DNA of 64,000 bases from an uncultured Flavobacteriaceae bacterium (GTDB lineage: Bacteria; Bacteroidota; Bacteroidia; Flavobacteriales; Flavobacteriaceae). The notes beneath the pieces are model-generated. The model had not been told where the DNA came from and searched no databases. It worked only from the letters and a program-made list of their open reading frames with translations. Numbering within the stretch: the stretch's first letter is position 1; every line of letters starts with the position of its first letter. Positions 1 to 8,399 of the stretch are shown here, one piece after another. Position numbers and translations under genes: made by a program. Location: assembly GCA_947500435.1 (NCBI GenBank), contig CANMRV010000006.1:124001-188000 (forward strand), given 5' to 3'.

Positions 1-873
1 AACAATGGAGTACCCCTTTTTCCAACTAGAGAAGGTTTTAACTATGTTGTGGCCTCCGTTCAAATGGATGGAGAAACGGTTTTATTAGACGCTTCAAATA
101 AATATACAAAACCTAACCTTTTGCCAACTAGAGCTTTGAATTGGTATGGTAAATTGATTAAAAAAGATGGTGCGTTTAGTACTGTGAATCTGCTTCCAAA
201 AAAAGTTTCGAAAGAGAATTACAGCATGAGTATCTCGCTTTCGGAAAATGGTGATATTGAAGGAAAGTGCAGAACAACCTATAGCGATTATGATGCCTAT
301 ATGTTTCGAAATAATAATGCTTCTACCGAAGAAGAAGATTATTTAGAAAAGTTGGAGAATAAGAATGCAGGTATGGAAATCTCCGAATACGCGGTTAAAA
401 ATAAAATGACAATTGGTAAACCGATAATGGAGAGCTTTGCCTTTAATTTGGAGTCTCAAGCAGATGTGATTGGAGGTAAAATCTATTTTAGCCCTCTGTT
501 TCATATGGCGCTAACCGAAAACCCTTTTAAGCTTGAGGAAAGACAATACCCTATCGATTTTACATACCCTAGGCAAGAACGATACGTAATGAATATAGTT
601 TTACCTGAAGGCTATGAAGTCGCTTCAAAACCTGAAGATGTGAATATGGTATTGGCCGATAACCTTGGTGGTTTTAAATATAAGATTGTAGAGAATGACA
701 AAAGCCTTCAAGTAATGGTAGATTTTAAAATAAACCAGGCCGTTATAAGTTCACTTTACTATGCGGATTTAAAAGAATTATTTAAAAATGCCGTTGAAAA
801 ACAAACAGAAAAAGTAGTTTTATCAAAAATTACTTCAGATGGAACTTCAGAAAGCTCAGAAGGCGGTAGATAA
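1..873 (+). CDS. DUF3857/transglutaminase-like protein, C-terminal part (5' cut by window)
   Basis: The frame is open from base 1, so the gene starts left of the window; a GTG at 49 is only an internal valine. About 290 C-terminal residues are visible. The segment around residues 5-25 (PTREGFNYVV, then LLDAS) looks like the end of a transglutaminase-like fold as found in large Bacteroidota DUF3857 proteins, followed by a beta-rich C-terminal domain. These are usually exported proteins of roughly 650 residues; their substrate is not known. At the position where transglutaminases carry the catalytic His (FNYVV) a Tyr is seen, so enzymatic activity is doubtful. The 3' end overlaps the next gene by 35 bases. 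Family assignment is from memory of the pattern. Confidence 0.7.
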   Translation, partial: NNGVPLFPTREGFNYVVASVQMDGETVLLDASNKYTKPNLLPTRALNWYGKLIKKDGAFSTVNLLPKKVSKENYSMSISLSENGDIEGKCRTTYSDYDAYMFRNNNASTEEEDYLEKLENKNAGMEISEYAVKNKMTIGKPIMESFAFNLESQADVIGGKIYFSPLFHMALTENPFKLEERQYPIDFTYPRQERYVMNIVLPEGYEVASKPEDVNMVLADNLGGFKYKIVENDKSLQVMVDFKINQAVISSLYYADLKELFKNAVEKQTEKVVLSKITSDGTSESSEGGR

Positions 874-1165
874 TTGGATTAATGAACATGGGGTTCGTTA
901 TTTTAATGAGCTTACAAACATGGCCCAACTTACAGAAGAAGTTGGAGAAGTGGCTCGAATAATTGCTCGCAGGTACGGGGAGCAAAGCGAAAAAGAATCA
1001 GATAAGAATAAGGACCTTGGTGAAGAACTCGCTGATGTCCTTTTCGTTGTACTCTGTCTAGCCAATCAAACCGGAGTAAATCTTCAAGAAGCTTTTGACA
1101 AGAAACTCGACCTAAAAGCGAAGCGCGATCACGACCGACATCACAATAACAAAAAGTTGAAATAG
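839..1165 (+). CDS. MazG-like nucleotide pyrophosphohydrolase
   Basis: This 108-residue protein has the all-alpha NTP pyrophosphohydrolase signature: EExxE at residues 33-37 (TEEVGEVA) and ExxD at 63-66 (GEELADVLF), which bind the magnesium ions. Such enzymes hydrolyse (d)NTPs to the monophosphate and pyrophosphate and are thought to clean the nucleotide pool. The length fits a single-domain member rather than the two-domain MazG of E. coli. The ATG at 839 lies inside the end of the preceding gene, suggesting translational coupling. The basic C-terminus (HDRHHNNKKLK) is ordinary for the group. aroA follows after 93 bases. Confidence 0.85.
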   Translation: MELQKAQKAVDNWINEHGVRYFNELTNMAQLTEEVGEVARIIARRYGEQSEKESDKNKDLGEELADVLFVVLCLANQTGVNLQEAFDKKLDLKAKRDHDRHHNNKKLK

Positions 1166-1168
1166 TGT

Positions 1169-1176
1169 TATCTTTG
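1169..1176 (+). promoter_or_regulatory. possible -7 promoter element for aroA
   Basis: TATCTTTG matches the Bacteroidota primary-sigma -7 consensus TAnnTTTG and lies 82 bases before the aroA start. I found no TTG at the expected 17-23 base distance upstream (the nearest is only 9 away), so this is a half-supported call. Confidence 0.35.
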
Positions 1177-1258
1177 CCCCTCAATTTTAGGCAGTCCTTA
1201 GTATTGTTTTTATTTGCTTACTTCCTAGAAAGAATAACCATCAAAAGAGAACACAACG

Positions 1259-2488
1259 TTGAATTTAAACCTATCTGGTCCGACCAACAATCTTCTAAAA
1301 GCAGCTATTCAAATTACAGGTTCTAAAAGTGAATCTAATCGTTCCTTGTTGCTGCAAGCACTATATTCCAATATATCTATAAGCAACCTCTCGAATTCTG
1401 ATGATGCTGAGGTTATGGAAAAAGGTTTGAAGATTTCTAAAGGTATTGTTGATATTCATCATGCAGGTACTGCGATGCGTTTCCTTACGGGATATTTTTC
1501 CACACAAGATGGTAAAGAAGTTACCTTGACAGGGTCTCAGCGAATGACTGAGCGACCGGTTAAAGTTTTGGTAGATGCATTACGAAGCTTGGGTGCCGAG
1601 ATTGAATATGCGAATAATGAGGGATACCCGCCAATTCGAATTAAGGGTAAAAAACTCAGCAAGAATACGGTAAGTCTTCCTGCGGATATAAGTAGTCAAT
1701 ACATATCTTCATTGCTATTAATCGCTCCAAGTCTAGAAAACGGACTTGAATTAAACTTGATTGGTAAAATCACTTCGGTACCCTATATCAAAATGACGCT
1801 GGCACTTTTGAATGAGATAGGAGTCGAAACTTCATTTGAAGGGAATACGATTATAGTAACGCCAAAAGCTTCGGTAGAACCAACAAGTTTGGTGGTGGAA
1901 TCCGACTGGAGTTCTGCGTCTTATTTTTATAGTATCGTGGCGCTTTCAGAAGTGGGAACGGAAATCAAATTATCCGCATATAAATTAAATAGCCTTCAAG
2001 GTGATAGTGTACTTTCCGAAATTTATCAAAAATTAGGAGTTCAAACGGTATTTGAAGAAAATTCAATTACTTTAAGCAAAACGGATAACCTGAAACCTGA
2101 AACCTTAAACCTTGAACTTTCTGATGCTCCTGATATAGCCCAAACGATTGCAGTCACTTGTTTTGGATTGGGGATAGGTTGTCATTTGACAGGCCTTCAT
2201 ACGTTAAAAATAAAAGAAACGGATCGCCTAGAAGCCTTAGATATTGAATTGTCGAAACTCGGCGCAACTATTTCGGTTACAGATAAAGCTTTGACATTAG
2301 CGCCTTCTGAAAATATCAATGCCGATATTGCTATTGATACCTACAACGATCACCGAATGGCAATGGCTTTTGGACCTTTAGCCATGAAAACGACAATTAT
2401 CATTAATGATGCTGAGGTCGTTTCAAAATCGTATCCTGATTACTGGAGGGACTTGAAACAACTGCAATTTTCAGTAAAAGAATTATAA
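1259..2488 (+). CDS. aroA: 3-phosphoshikimate 1-carboxyvinyltransferase (EPSP synthase)
   Basis: This cytosolic enzyme of the shikimate pathway joins shikimate-3-phosphate and phosphoenolpyruvate. The 409 residues match the usual bacterial length. Visible motifs are GSKSESNRS (residues 21-29, Lys23/Ser24/Arg28 in the substrate site), HAGTAMRF (68-75, the region usually NAGTAMRP), the active-site segment SDAPDIAQT, KETDRLEAL and YNDHRMAMA near the C-terminus. The start is a TTG; no in-frame ATG lies before the conserved N-terminal strand, so the TTG is the reasonable choice. Nothing points to transfer or damage. The gene sits between a MazG-like gene and queA. Confidence 0.93.
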   Translation: MNLNLSGPTNNLLKAAIQITGSKSESNRSLLLQALYSNISISNLSNSDDAEVMEKGLKISKGIVDIHHAGTAMRFLTGYFSTQDGKEVTLTGSQRMTERPVKVLVDALRSLGAEIEYANNEGYPPIRIKGKKLSKNTVSLPADISSQYISSLLLIAPSLENGLELNLIGKITSVPYIKMTLALLNEIGVETSFEGNTIIVTPKASVEPTSLVVESDWSSASYFYSIVALSEVGTEIKLSAYKLNSLQGDSVLSEIYQKLGVQTVFEENSITLSKTDNLKPETLNLELSDAPDIAQTIAVTCFGLGIGCHLTGLHTLKIKETDRLEALDIELSKLGATISVTDKALTLAPSENINADIAIDTYNDHRMAMAFGPLAMKTTIIINDAEVVSKSYPDYWRDLKQLQFSVKEL

Positions 2489-2511
2489 TCTGTATTTAAT
2501 CATCGTTTTAC

Positions 2512-2543
2512 TTGACAACCCCTATCTCGGGGTCGTATATTTG
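2512..2543 (+). promoter_or_regulatory. Bacteroidota-type promoter of queA
   Basis: TTG at 2512-2514 and TATATTTG at 2536-2543 are separated by 21 bases, matching TTG-N17-23-TAnnTTTG. The start codon of queA follows 33 bases later. The spacer contains an inverted repeat ACCCC-N6-GGGGT (2518-2533). Confidence 0.72.
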
Positions 2544-2576
2544 CAGCCGAAAAAAAATCGAACTAAACCACTGTAA

Positions 2577-3626
2577 ATGAAATTATCACACTTCAGTTTT
2601 GAGCTTCCTGATAACTTGCTAGCGGAGTATCCTTCGGAAAATAGAGATGAATCTAAATTGATGGTTATCCATAAGGACACCGGAAAGATTGAGCACAAAA
2701 TGTTCAAGGATATGATTGATTATTTTGATGAAGATGATATTATGGTCATCAATAATACCAAAGTATTTCCCGCCAGATTATACGGAAATAAAGAAAAAAC
2801 TGGTGCTCGTATAGAGGTGTTTTTACTTCGTGAATTAAATGAAGAGCAACGACTTTGGGATGTGCTTGTAGACCCAGCTCGAAAAATACGTATCGGTAAT
2901 AAATTGTATTTCGGGGAAGATGAGACTTTGGTCGCAGAAGTAATTGATAATACAACTTCTAGAGGCAGAACCTTACGTTTTCTTTATGATGGATCATACA
3001 ATGATTTTAGAAGAAAGCTGAAAGAATTGGGTCAAACTCCATTACCTAAATATATTAAAAGAGATGTTGAGCCAGAAGATGAAGATCGTTACCAAACTAT
3101 TTATGCAAAGCATGAAGGTGCCGTTGCGGCTCCTACTGCAGGTTTACATTTTTCAAGACATCTTTTGAAACGCCTAGAGATTAAGGGAGTCAAATTTGCT
3201 GAATTAACCTTACATGTAGGTTTAGGGACCTTTAATCCGGTTGAGGTCGAAGATCTTTCAAAACATAAAATGGATAGTGAAGAATTGATAATTGAAGAAA
3301 GAGCTACGGAGATTGTGAACACCGCAAAAGCAAACAAACGTAGAATCTGCGCAGTGGGTACTACAGCGATGCGTGGATTGGAAAGTGCAGTTTCTTCCCA
3401 GCATACGTTAAACACTCATGATGGATGGACAAACAAGTTCATTTTTCCTCCATATGATTTTAGTATCGCCAATGCCATGGTAACTAACTTTCACCTACCA
3501 AAGTCTACTTTGTTAATGATGGTATCGGCGTTCATGGGACATGATTTAATGAAAAAATCATACAAGGAAGCAATTTTAGAAGGCTATAAGTTCTACTCGT
3601 ACGGTGATGCGATGTTAATTATATAA
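2577..3626 (+). CDS. queA: S-adenosylmethionine:tRNA ribosyltransferase-isomerase
   Basis: QueA transfers and isomerises the ribosyl group of SAM onto 7-aminomethyl-7-deazaguanine in tRNA, giving epoxyqueuosine at wobble position 34. The 349-residue product is of normal length and starts with the family N-terminus (FELPDNLLAEYP). Other family blocks seen are VINNTKVFPARL, AAPTAGLHFS, HVGLGTFNPV, AVGTTAMRGLES and the C-terminal TNFHLPKSTLLMMVSAF. The ATG at 2577 follows a good promoter. Other queuosine genes are not in the window. An intrinsic terminator follows the stop codon, so it is probably a monocistronic unit. Confidence 0.95.
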   Translation: MKLSHFSFELPDNLLAEYPSENRDESKLMVIHKDTGKIEHKMFKDMIDYFDEDDIMVINNTKVFPARLYGNKEKTGARIEVFLLRELNEEQRLWDVLVDPARKIRIGNKLYFGEDETLVAEVIDNTTSRGRTLRFLYDGSYNDFRRKLKELGQTPLPKYIKRDVEPEDEDRYQTIYAKHEGAVAAPTAGLHFSRHLLKRLEIKGVKFAELTLHVGLGTFNPVEVEDLSKHKMDSEELIIEERATEIVNTAKANKRRICAVGTTAMRGLESAVSSQHTLNTHDGWTNKFIFPPYDFSIANAMVTNFHLPKSTLLMMVSAFMGHDLMKKSYKEAILEGYKFYSYGDAMLII

Positions 3627-3655
3627 TTTGGTTCCTTCCTTGGAAGGAATCTTTA

Positions 3656-3699
3656 AAATCCCTCTTTACATTGGAAACAGAATAAGGAGGGATTTTTTT
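3656..3699 (+). terminator. intrinsic terminator after queA
   Basis: AAATCCCTC (3656-3664) pairs with GAGGGATTT (3687-3695) and runs into seven T residues. Just before it, 3632-3649 is a perfect 18-base palindrome (TTCCTTCCT/TGGAAGGAA type). Together they separate queA from rlmN. Confidence 0.75.
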
Positions 3700-3712
3700 A
3701 TCTACCCAATAA

Positions 3713-4753
3713 GTGGAAGCAAAAAAGAAAGACATACGTGCTTTAACTCGTGAGCAATTGCGAGATTTCTTCATGGAGAACGGAGATAAGGCTTTCCGGG
3801 GTAATCAAGTGTATGAATGGCTTTGGCAAAAGTCCGCTCATTCTTTTGATGTTATGACCAATGTTTCAAAAGAAACAAGGGAAATGCTGGAGGCCAATTT
3901 TGTTATCAATCACATCAAGGTTGATGTAATGCAGCGGAGTACGGATGGGACTATAAAAAACGCAGTTCGTTTACACGATGATTTGATTGTAGAATCTGTA
4001 TTAATTCCAACAAAAACGAGAACTACAGCATGTGTATCAAGTCAAGTAGGCTGCAGTTTGGACTGTAAGTTCTGTGCTACGGCAAGATTAAAACGCATGC
4101 GAAACTTGAATCCGGATGAGATATACGATCAAGTAGTAGCAATAGATAATGAAAGTCGTCTCTATTTTGATAGACCTTTAAGCAATATTGTTTTTATGGG
4201 GATGGGAGAACCACTCATGAACTATAATAACGTGTTGAAAGCTATTGACAAGATTACTTCTAAAGATGGCCTAGGAATGTCTCCCAAACGAATTACAGTT
4301 TCTACTTCAGGAGTGCCTAAGATGATACGAAAAATGGCAGATGAAGAAGTGAAATTCAATCTAGCAGTCTCGCTTCATTCGGCAATAGATCATATTCGAA
4401 CTTCGATTATGCCTTTCAATGCAACTTTTACATTGGCTGATCTTCGTGGAGCATTAGAGTATTGGTATAGTAAGACTAAGAGTAGGATTACCTACGAATA
4501 CGTTGTTTGGAATGGAATCAACGACACTCAAAAAGATGTAGATGCCCTGGTGGATTTCTGCCGATTTGCGCCTTCAAAGGTCAATTTGATAGAATATAAC
4601 CCTATTGATGATGGGGAGTTTCAGCAGGCCTCAAATAAGGCCATAGATATGTACGTAAATACTTTAGAGCGAAATAACATTATCGTAACCGTACGTCGCT
4701 CACGAGGAAAAGATATAGACGCTGCCTGTGGACAGCTGGCGAATAAGTCGTAG
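3713..4753 (+). CDS. rlmN: dual-specificity 23S rRNA/tRNA (adenine-C2)-methyltransferase
   Basis: RlmN is a radical-SAM enzyme that methylates C2 of A2503 in 23S rRNA and A37 of some tRNAs. The CxxxCxxC cluster motif is Cys114, Cys118 and Cys121 (GCSLDCKFC), and the methyl-carrying cysteine near the C-terminus is Cys339 (DAACGQL). GMGEP, the SAM-binding motif, is present. Length (346) is normal. The start is GTG at 3713, immediately after the queA terminator; no upstream ATG is in frame, so the leader is short. It is a housekeeping gene and shows nothing unusual. Confidence 0.94.
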   Translation: MEAKKKDIRALTREQLRDFFMENGDKAFRGNQVYEWLWQKSAHSFDVMTNVSKETREMLEANFVINHIKVDVMQRSTDGTIKNAVRLHDDLIVESVLIPTKTRTTACVSSQVGCSLDCKFCATARLKRMRNLNPDEIYDQVVAIDNESRLYFDRPLSNIVFMGMGEPLMNYNNVLKAIDKITSKDGLGMSPKRITVSTSGVPKMIRKMADEEVKFNLAVSLHSAIDHIRTSIMPFNATFTLADLRGALEYWYSKTKSRITYEYVVWNGINDTQKDVDALVDFCRFAPSKVNLIEYNPIDDGEFQQASNKAIDMYVNTLERNNIIVTVRRSRGKDIDAACGQLANKS

Positions 4754-4785
4754 TAGCTTTGAATTTTGATAAAAGTAAACAAGAG

Positions 4786-4816
4786 ATTCGTACTTCGTAT
4801 TTCTAACTTCGTACCT
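4786..4816. repeat. short degenerate TTCGTAC repeat
   Basis: Within the 128-base gap before the prenyl synthase gene, TTCGTAC, TTCGTAT and TTCGTAC occur in a 31-base stretch. It has the look of the low-complexity extragenic repeats of flavobacteria. No function is evident. Confidence 0.4.
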
Positions 4817-4881
4817 TTTTTCGCTTCCTTTTACCTAATTTTATACTTCCGAACGAGCTTATTGACAAAACATAATATACT

Positions 4882-5859
4882 TTGAAGATAGTATCCCAAA
4901 TAAAAGATCCGATTCGTCCTGAAATGGAACTCTTTGAGTCAAAGTTTCGAGAGTCGATGTCTTCAAAAGTTGCGCTCCTAAATAGAATTACCCATTATAT
5001 CGTAAATAGAAAAGGGAAGCAGATGCGACCCATGTTCGTTTTTCTTACTGCAAAAATGCTCAATAACGGAGAGATAAATGATCGTACTTATCGGGGAGCT
5101 TCTGTAATTGAGCTAATTCACACAGCGACCTTAGTACATGATGATGTTGTTGATGAAAGTAACAAACGCCGTGGTTTTTTCTCAATTAATGCGTTATGGA
5201 AAAATAAAATAGCTGTTTTAGTTGGAGATTATTTGTTATCAAAAGGATTATTACTTTCCATTGACCATGGAGATTTTGACTTACTTCGCATAATTTCTGT
5301 TGCGGTTCGTGAGATGAGCGAAGGGGAGTTGCTTCAGATTGAAAAAGCACGACAATTAGATATTACAGAAGAGGTATACTATGATATTATCCGTCAGAAA
5401 ACAGCAACTTTAATCGCCGCTTGCTGTGGACTTGGAGCTTGTTCAGTGAAACCTGAATCTGAAGATGTTGAAACATTTAGAAAATTCGGAGAACTTTGCG
5501 GTATGGCCTTCCAAATAAAGGATGACCTCTTTGACTATGGTAGCACTGCAATTGGAAAACCTACCGGAATTGATATTAAAGAACAAAAAATGACACTTCC
5601 CTTAATACATGTTTTGAATACTTGTTCCAAGGAGAAAAAAAAGTGGCTGATTAACTCCGTCAAAAATTACAATAAAGACAAGAAAAGGGTAAAAGAAGTC
5701 ATCGCCTTTGTAAAAGAGAAGGGTGGATTAGACTATGCCGTTCAAAAAATGTTAGCCTATAAAAATGAAGCGCTCAATTTGCTAAAAGGCTATCCTACTT
5801 CAGATTATAAAGATGCGCTGGAGCTCATGGTTAACTATGTTGTCGACCGTAAAAAATAA
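4882..5859 (+). CDS. ispB: trans-polyprenyl (octaprenyl-type) diphosphate synthase
   Basis: This enzyme condenses isopentenyl diphosphate with an allylic diphosphate to make the long isoprenoid chain of quinones (menaquinone in this phylum). The first Asp-rich motif is D87-D88-V-V-D91 within LVHDDVVDES and the second is KDDLFDYG (Asp214, 215, 218). Small residues precede the first motif, which agrees with a long-chain product, but chain length cannot be read from sequence. The 325 residues match the family. The start is TTG at 4882, chosen because the conserved N-terminus (IKDPIRPEMELFE) follows directly. Confidence 0.88.
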   Translation: MKIVSQIKDPIRPEMELFESKFRESMSSKVALLNRITHYIVNRKGKQMRPMFVFLTAKMLNNGEINDRTYRGASVIELIHTATLVHDDVVDESNKRRGFFSINALWKNKIAVLVGDYLLSKGLLLSIDHGDFDLLRIISVAVREMSEGELLQIEKARQLDITEEVYYDIIRQKTATLIAACCGLGACSVKPESEDVETFRKFGELCGMAFQIKDDLFDYGSTAIGKPTGIDIKEQKMTLPLIHVLNTCSKEKKKWLINSVKNYNKDKKRVKEVIAFVKEKGGLDYAVQKMLAYKNEALNLLKGYPTSDYKDALELMVNYVVDRKK

Positions 5860-5882
5860 ATTTCATTTTTTTTCACCTTGTT

Positions 5883-5913
5883 GGGCAACGTATTTGAAAC
5901 ACTTCTCGTCTAT
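5883..5913 (+). promoter_or_regulatory. probable ECF-sigma promoter (autoregulatory) before the sigma gene
   Basis: GGGCAAC (5883-5889) and CGTCTAT (5907-5913) are spaced by 17 bases. ECF promoters typically have an AAC-containing -35 and a CGTC-type -10 at 16-17 bases. The gene 27 bases downstream encodes an ECF sigma factor, so autoregulation is the likely reading. Confidence 0.6.
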
Positions 5914-5939
5914 GCTAATAGAAGATAACCAAAACTGTT

Positions 5940-6503
5940 TTGAAGATTATTTCATTCTATAAAAATGAGAAGCAGCTGATTAAAAAATCAGCAGCGGGAA
6001 ATCGAGAGGCGCAACAGCATCTTTACGAAAAGTATGCACCTAAAATGCTTGGCGTTTGTAGGCAGTATATTAAGGATATTCATTTTGCCGAAGATGTAAT
6101 GGTTAATGGTTTTGTAAAGGTTTTTAAACACCTAGACAGTTTTAGATTCGATGGGAGTTTTGAAGGATGGATACGCAGGATTATGGTTAGGGAAAGTATT
6201 AGCCACCTGAGAAAGAGACAGTTTGTTGTCTATGATGATAGCATTTATGATAGAACAGCATTAGAAAGCACACCTTCATCTTCGGAATTAGATGTAGCTC
6301 ACATTCAAAATTTGATTGATGCATTACCAGAGGGATACAGAGCAGTATTTGTACTATTTGCAATCGAAGGGTATTCACATTCGGAAATAGCAGATATGTT
6401 GAACATTTCGGAGGGGACATCGAGATCGCAACTATTTAAGTCAAGAAAAATGTTAAAGGAAAAATTGAAGCAACAAAATATTATAGGTTATGGCACCGAA
6501 TAA
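5940..6503 (+). CDS. ECF-subfamily RNA polymerase sigma factor
   Basis: A 187-residue sigma-70 family protein with region 2 (about residues 30-95, ending in WIRRIMVRESISHLRKR) and region 4 (about 125-175, LPEGYRAVFVLFAIEGYSHS and an HTH with EIADMLNISEGTSRSQL). Regions 1 and 3 are absent, as in ECF factors. The start is TTG at 5940. It overlaps the next gene, which encodes a one-span membrane protein, by 14 bases; that pairing suggests sigma/anti-sigma control. An ECF-type promoter precedes it. The signal and regulon are unknown; the outer-membrane protein two genes on is a likely target. Confidence 0.88.
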   Translation: MKIISFYKNEKQLIKKSAAGNREAQQHLYEKYAPKMLGVCRQYIKDIHFAEDVMVNGFVKVFKHLDSFRFDGSFEGWIRRIMVRESISHLRKRQFVVYDDSIYDRTALESTPSSSELDVAHIQNLIDALPEGYRAVFVLFAIEGYSHSEIADMLNISEGTSRSQLFKSRKMLKEKLKQQNIIGYGTE

Positions 6504-7242
6504 ATTTGAAAAACATATAAAAAAGGAACTTCAAGAGAGGGAGATTCAGCCTTCTGCGAATGCTTGGAAGACTTTATCTGAAAGACTTGATGAAGTTGCT
6601 CCTCAATCTAAAAAGAGAAATTATTTCTGGTATGGAATAGCTGCAAGTTTTATAGGGCTTTTGATTCTTTCAGTTGTTTATTTTAATTCAAGAAGTTCGG
6701 TAAATAATCCTGGTGTGAAAATAGTTGATACTACTGAGGAAGCTATAAAACTTGATAAAGATTCAGGTATAATTAATGGCAAAGAAATAGAAGAGGTAAT
6801 TGAAAACGATAAAAATGTACTATCTCCCACTCCAGATGTCGAAATCGTAATTAATAATCAAAATCCTGAATTGAAAGATCAAATTACTTCGACAGGTGAA
6901 GTCGATAACCTTGTTGAAGCATCTGTTGAAAAAGCTATAAAAGCCAATGATTTTAAAGAAGAAATCATCAACACTAAAATTTTGGAAATAGTCGCGGCAG
7001 TAGATTCGTTAGAAAAGAATAACACGGCTTTGACAGATGCTGAGGTAAATGATTTACTGCGAAATGCACAAGAAGAAATACTGCGAGATAAACTTTTTAA
7101 TCAGAATGGTTCAGTCGACGCGATTGCCTTGCTGACGGAAGTTGAAGACGAATTGGACAAATCCTTTAGAGATCAAATCTTCGAGTCTTTGAAAACAGGG
7201 TTTTTAAAAGTACGTACCGCCGTTGCCGACCGCAACAAATAA
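6490..7242 (+). CDS. single-span membrane protein, candidate anti-sigma partner
   Basis: The 250-residue product has a basic cytosolic head of about 45 residues, one transmembrane segment (about 47-65, FWYGIAASFIGLLILSVVYF) and a long acidic, Asn/Glu-rich periplasmic part with predicted helices. The topology and the 14-base overlap with the ECF sigma gene fit an anti-sigma factor or membrane regulator. No classic zinc-binding anti-sigma motif (HxxxCxxC) is present. No enzymatic motif was recognised. The role is inferred only from context. Confidence 0.65.
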   Translation: MAPNKFEKHIKKELQEREIQPSANAWKTLSERLDEVAPQSKKRNYFWYGIAASFIGLLILSVVYFNSRSSVNNPGVKIVDTTEEAIKLDKDSGIINGKEIEEVIENDKNVLSPTPDVEIVINNQNPELKDQITSTGEVDNLVEASVEKAIKANDFKEEIINTKILEIVAAVDSLEKNNTALTDAEVNDLLRNAQEEILRDKLFNQNGSVDAIALLTEVEDELDKSFRDQIFESLKTGFLKVRTAVADRNK

Positions 7243-7325
7243 ATATTCATCAATCATTAATTCAGTCTCTATTCACTCCTCTTTTAGGAAGAGGGGTGGT
7301 GAGAGACATCTAAATCAAAGTTATT

Positions 7326-8399
7326 ATGAGAACAATTACCATTTATGTTTCACTACTGCTTTTGTCGTTTATGTCGCAAAACCTAAACGCACAAGAGGAG
7401 CAATATCAAAGAAAAATTGAAGTTCTTCAGAACTTAAAAGATGATATAGTTGCACAGGAAAAAGAAGCATTAAAAGAGGAAGTTGAAAAAATAAATGAAC
7501 AACTTAAAAATGAAGATATTACTAGTGAACAGGCCAAGGTTTTGAAGGAAGAAGCGGCTAAAAAACACGCTTTGAATATTGAAAATAAAGTTGCTATCGT
7601 CGACAATAAAATTGCCCTTTTGAAGCGCAATGAGGATGATGTTATAGCTATAGAAAAAACCGACCATTACGAGGATGATGGAATATTCAAAATTGATGTA
7701 AATGGAGAACGTGTAGTATCTATTAATTCAAAAGACTGGAAGAGAAAAATCAAGTATGATCGTCGTACATACATAGACCCTGTTATCGCCGTTGGTCTGA
7801 ACAATACAATTATCGATGGGCAGTCTATAGAAGATTCCCCATATAAATTAGGAGGAAGTAGGTTTATTGAACTGGGTTGGGCTTGGCGCACGCGTGTGTT
7901 TAAAAACTCAAATGCGCTTCGGCTGAGTTACGGGATTTCCTTTCAATTTAATGGTTTAAAGCCAAAAAACAATCAGTATTTCGTCGTTAATGATGGAGAA
8001 ACCGAACTGCAAGAATTCGAATTTGATTTGAGAAAGTCAAAGTTTCGAATGGACAACTTGGTGTTTCCAATACACTTTGAATTTGGACCTTCAAAGTTTA
8101 GTAAAACGGATAAAAGAATTCGTTATTCCATTCGTAATCAGTTTAGATTAGGTATAGGAGGATATGGAGGTTTCAATATTGGGACAAGACAAAAATTAAA
8201 GTATAACCGAGAGGGTAGAAATGTAAAGGATAAATTGAAAGGAGGTTACAACACATCTAGTTTTGTATATGGCCTAAGTGGTTATGTTGGTTTTGATGGA
8301 GTTCAACTCTATGCGAAATATGATTTGAACCCTATTTTCAGAAATGCAATTGTCGAGCAAAGAAATATTTCATTGGGAGTGAGATTTGATTTGGACTAA
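7326..8399 (+). CDS. outer-membrane beta-barrel protein with N-terminal coiled coil
   Basis: A signal peptide (about residues 1-22, ending LNAQ) is followed by a charged coiled-coil stretch (about 25-105, rich in E/K with heptad-like spacing) and then a region of alternating aromatic and polar strands ending in ISLGVRFDLD, typical of an outer-membrane barrel with an aromatic/hydrophobic C-terminal strand. The length of 357 suggests 8-10 strands. It is the last gene of the ECF sigma operon, 83 bases after the previous one. The function is unknown; an envelope-stress or adhesion role is speculation. Its stop codon overlaps the convergent neighbour's stop. Confidence 0.7.
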   Translation: MRTITIYVSLLLLSFMSQNLNAQEEQYQRKIEVLQNLKDDIVAQEKEALKEEVEKINEQLKNEDITSEQAKVLKEEAAKKHALNIENKVAIVDNKIALLKRNEDDVIAIEKTDHYEDDGIFKIDVNGERVVSINSKDWKRKIKYDRRTYIDPVIAVGLNNTIIDGQSIEDSPYKLGGSRFIELGWAWRTRVFKNSNALRLSYGISFQFNGLKPKNNQYFVVNDGETELQEFEFDLRKSKFRMDNLVFPIHFEFGPSKFSKTDKRIRYSIRNQFRLGIGGYGGFNIGTRQKLKYNREGRNVKDKLKGGYNTSSFVYGLSGYVGFDGVQLYAKYDLNPIFRNAIVEQRNISLGVRFDLD

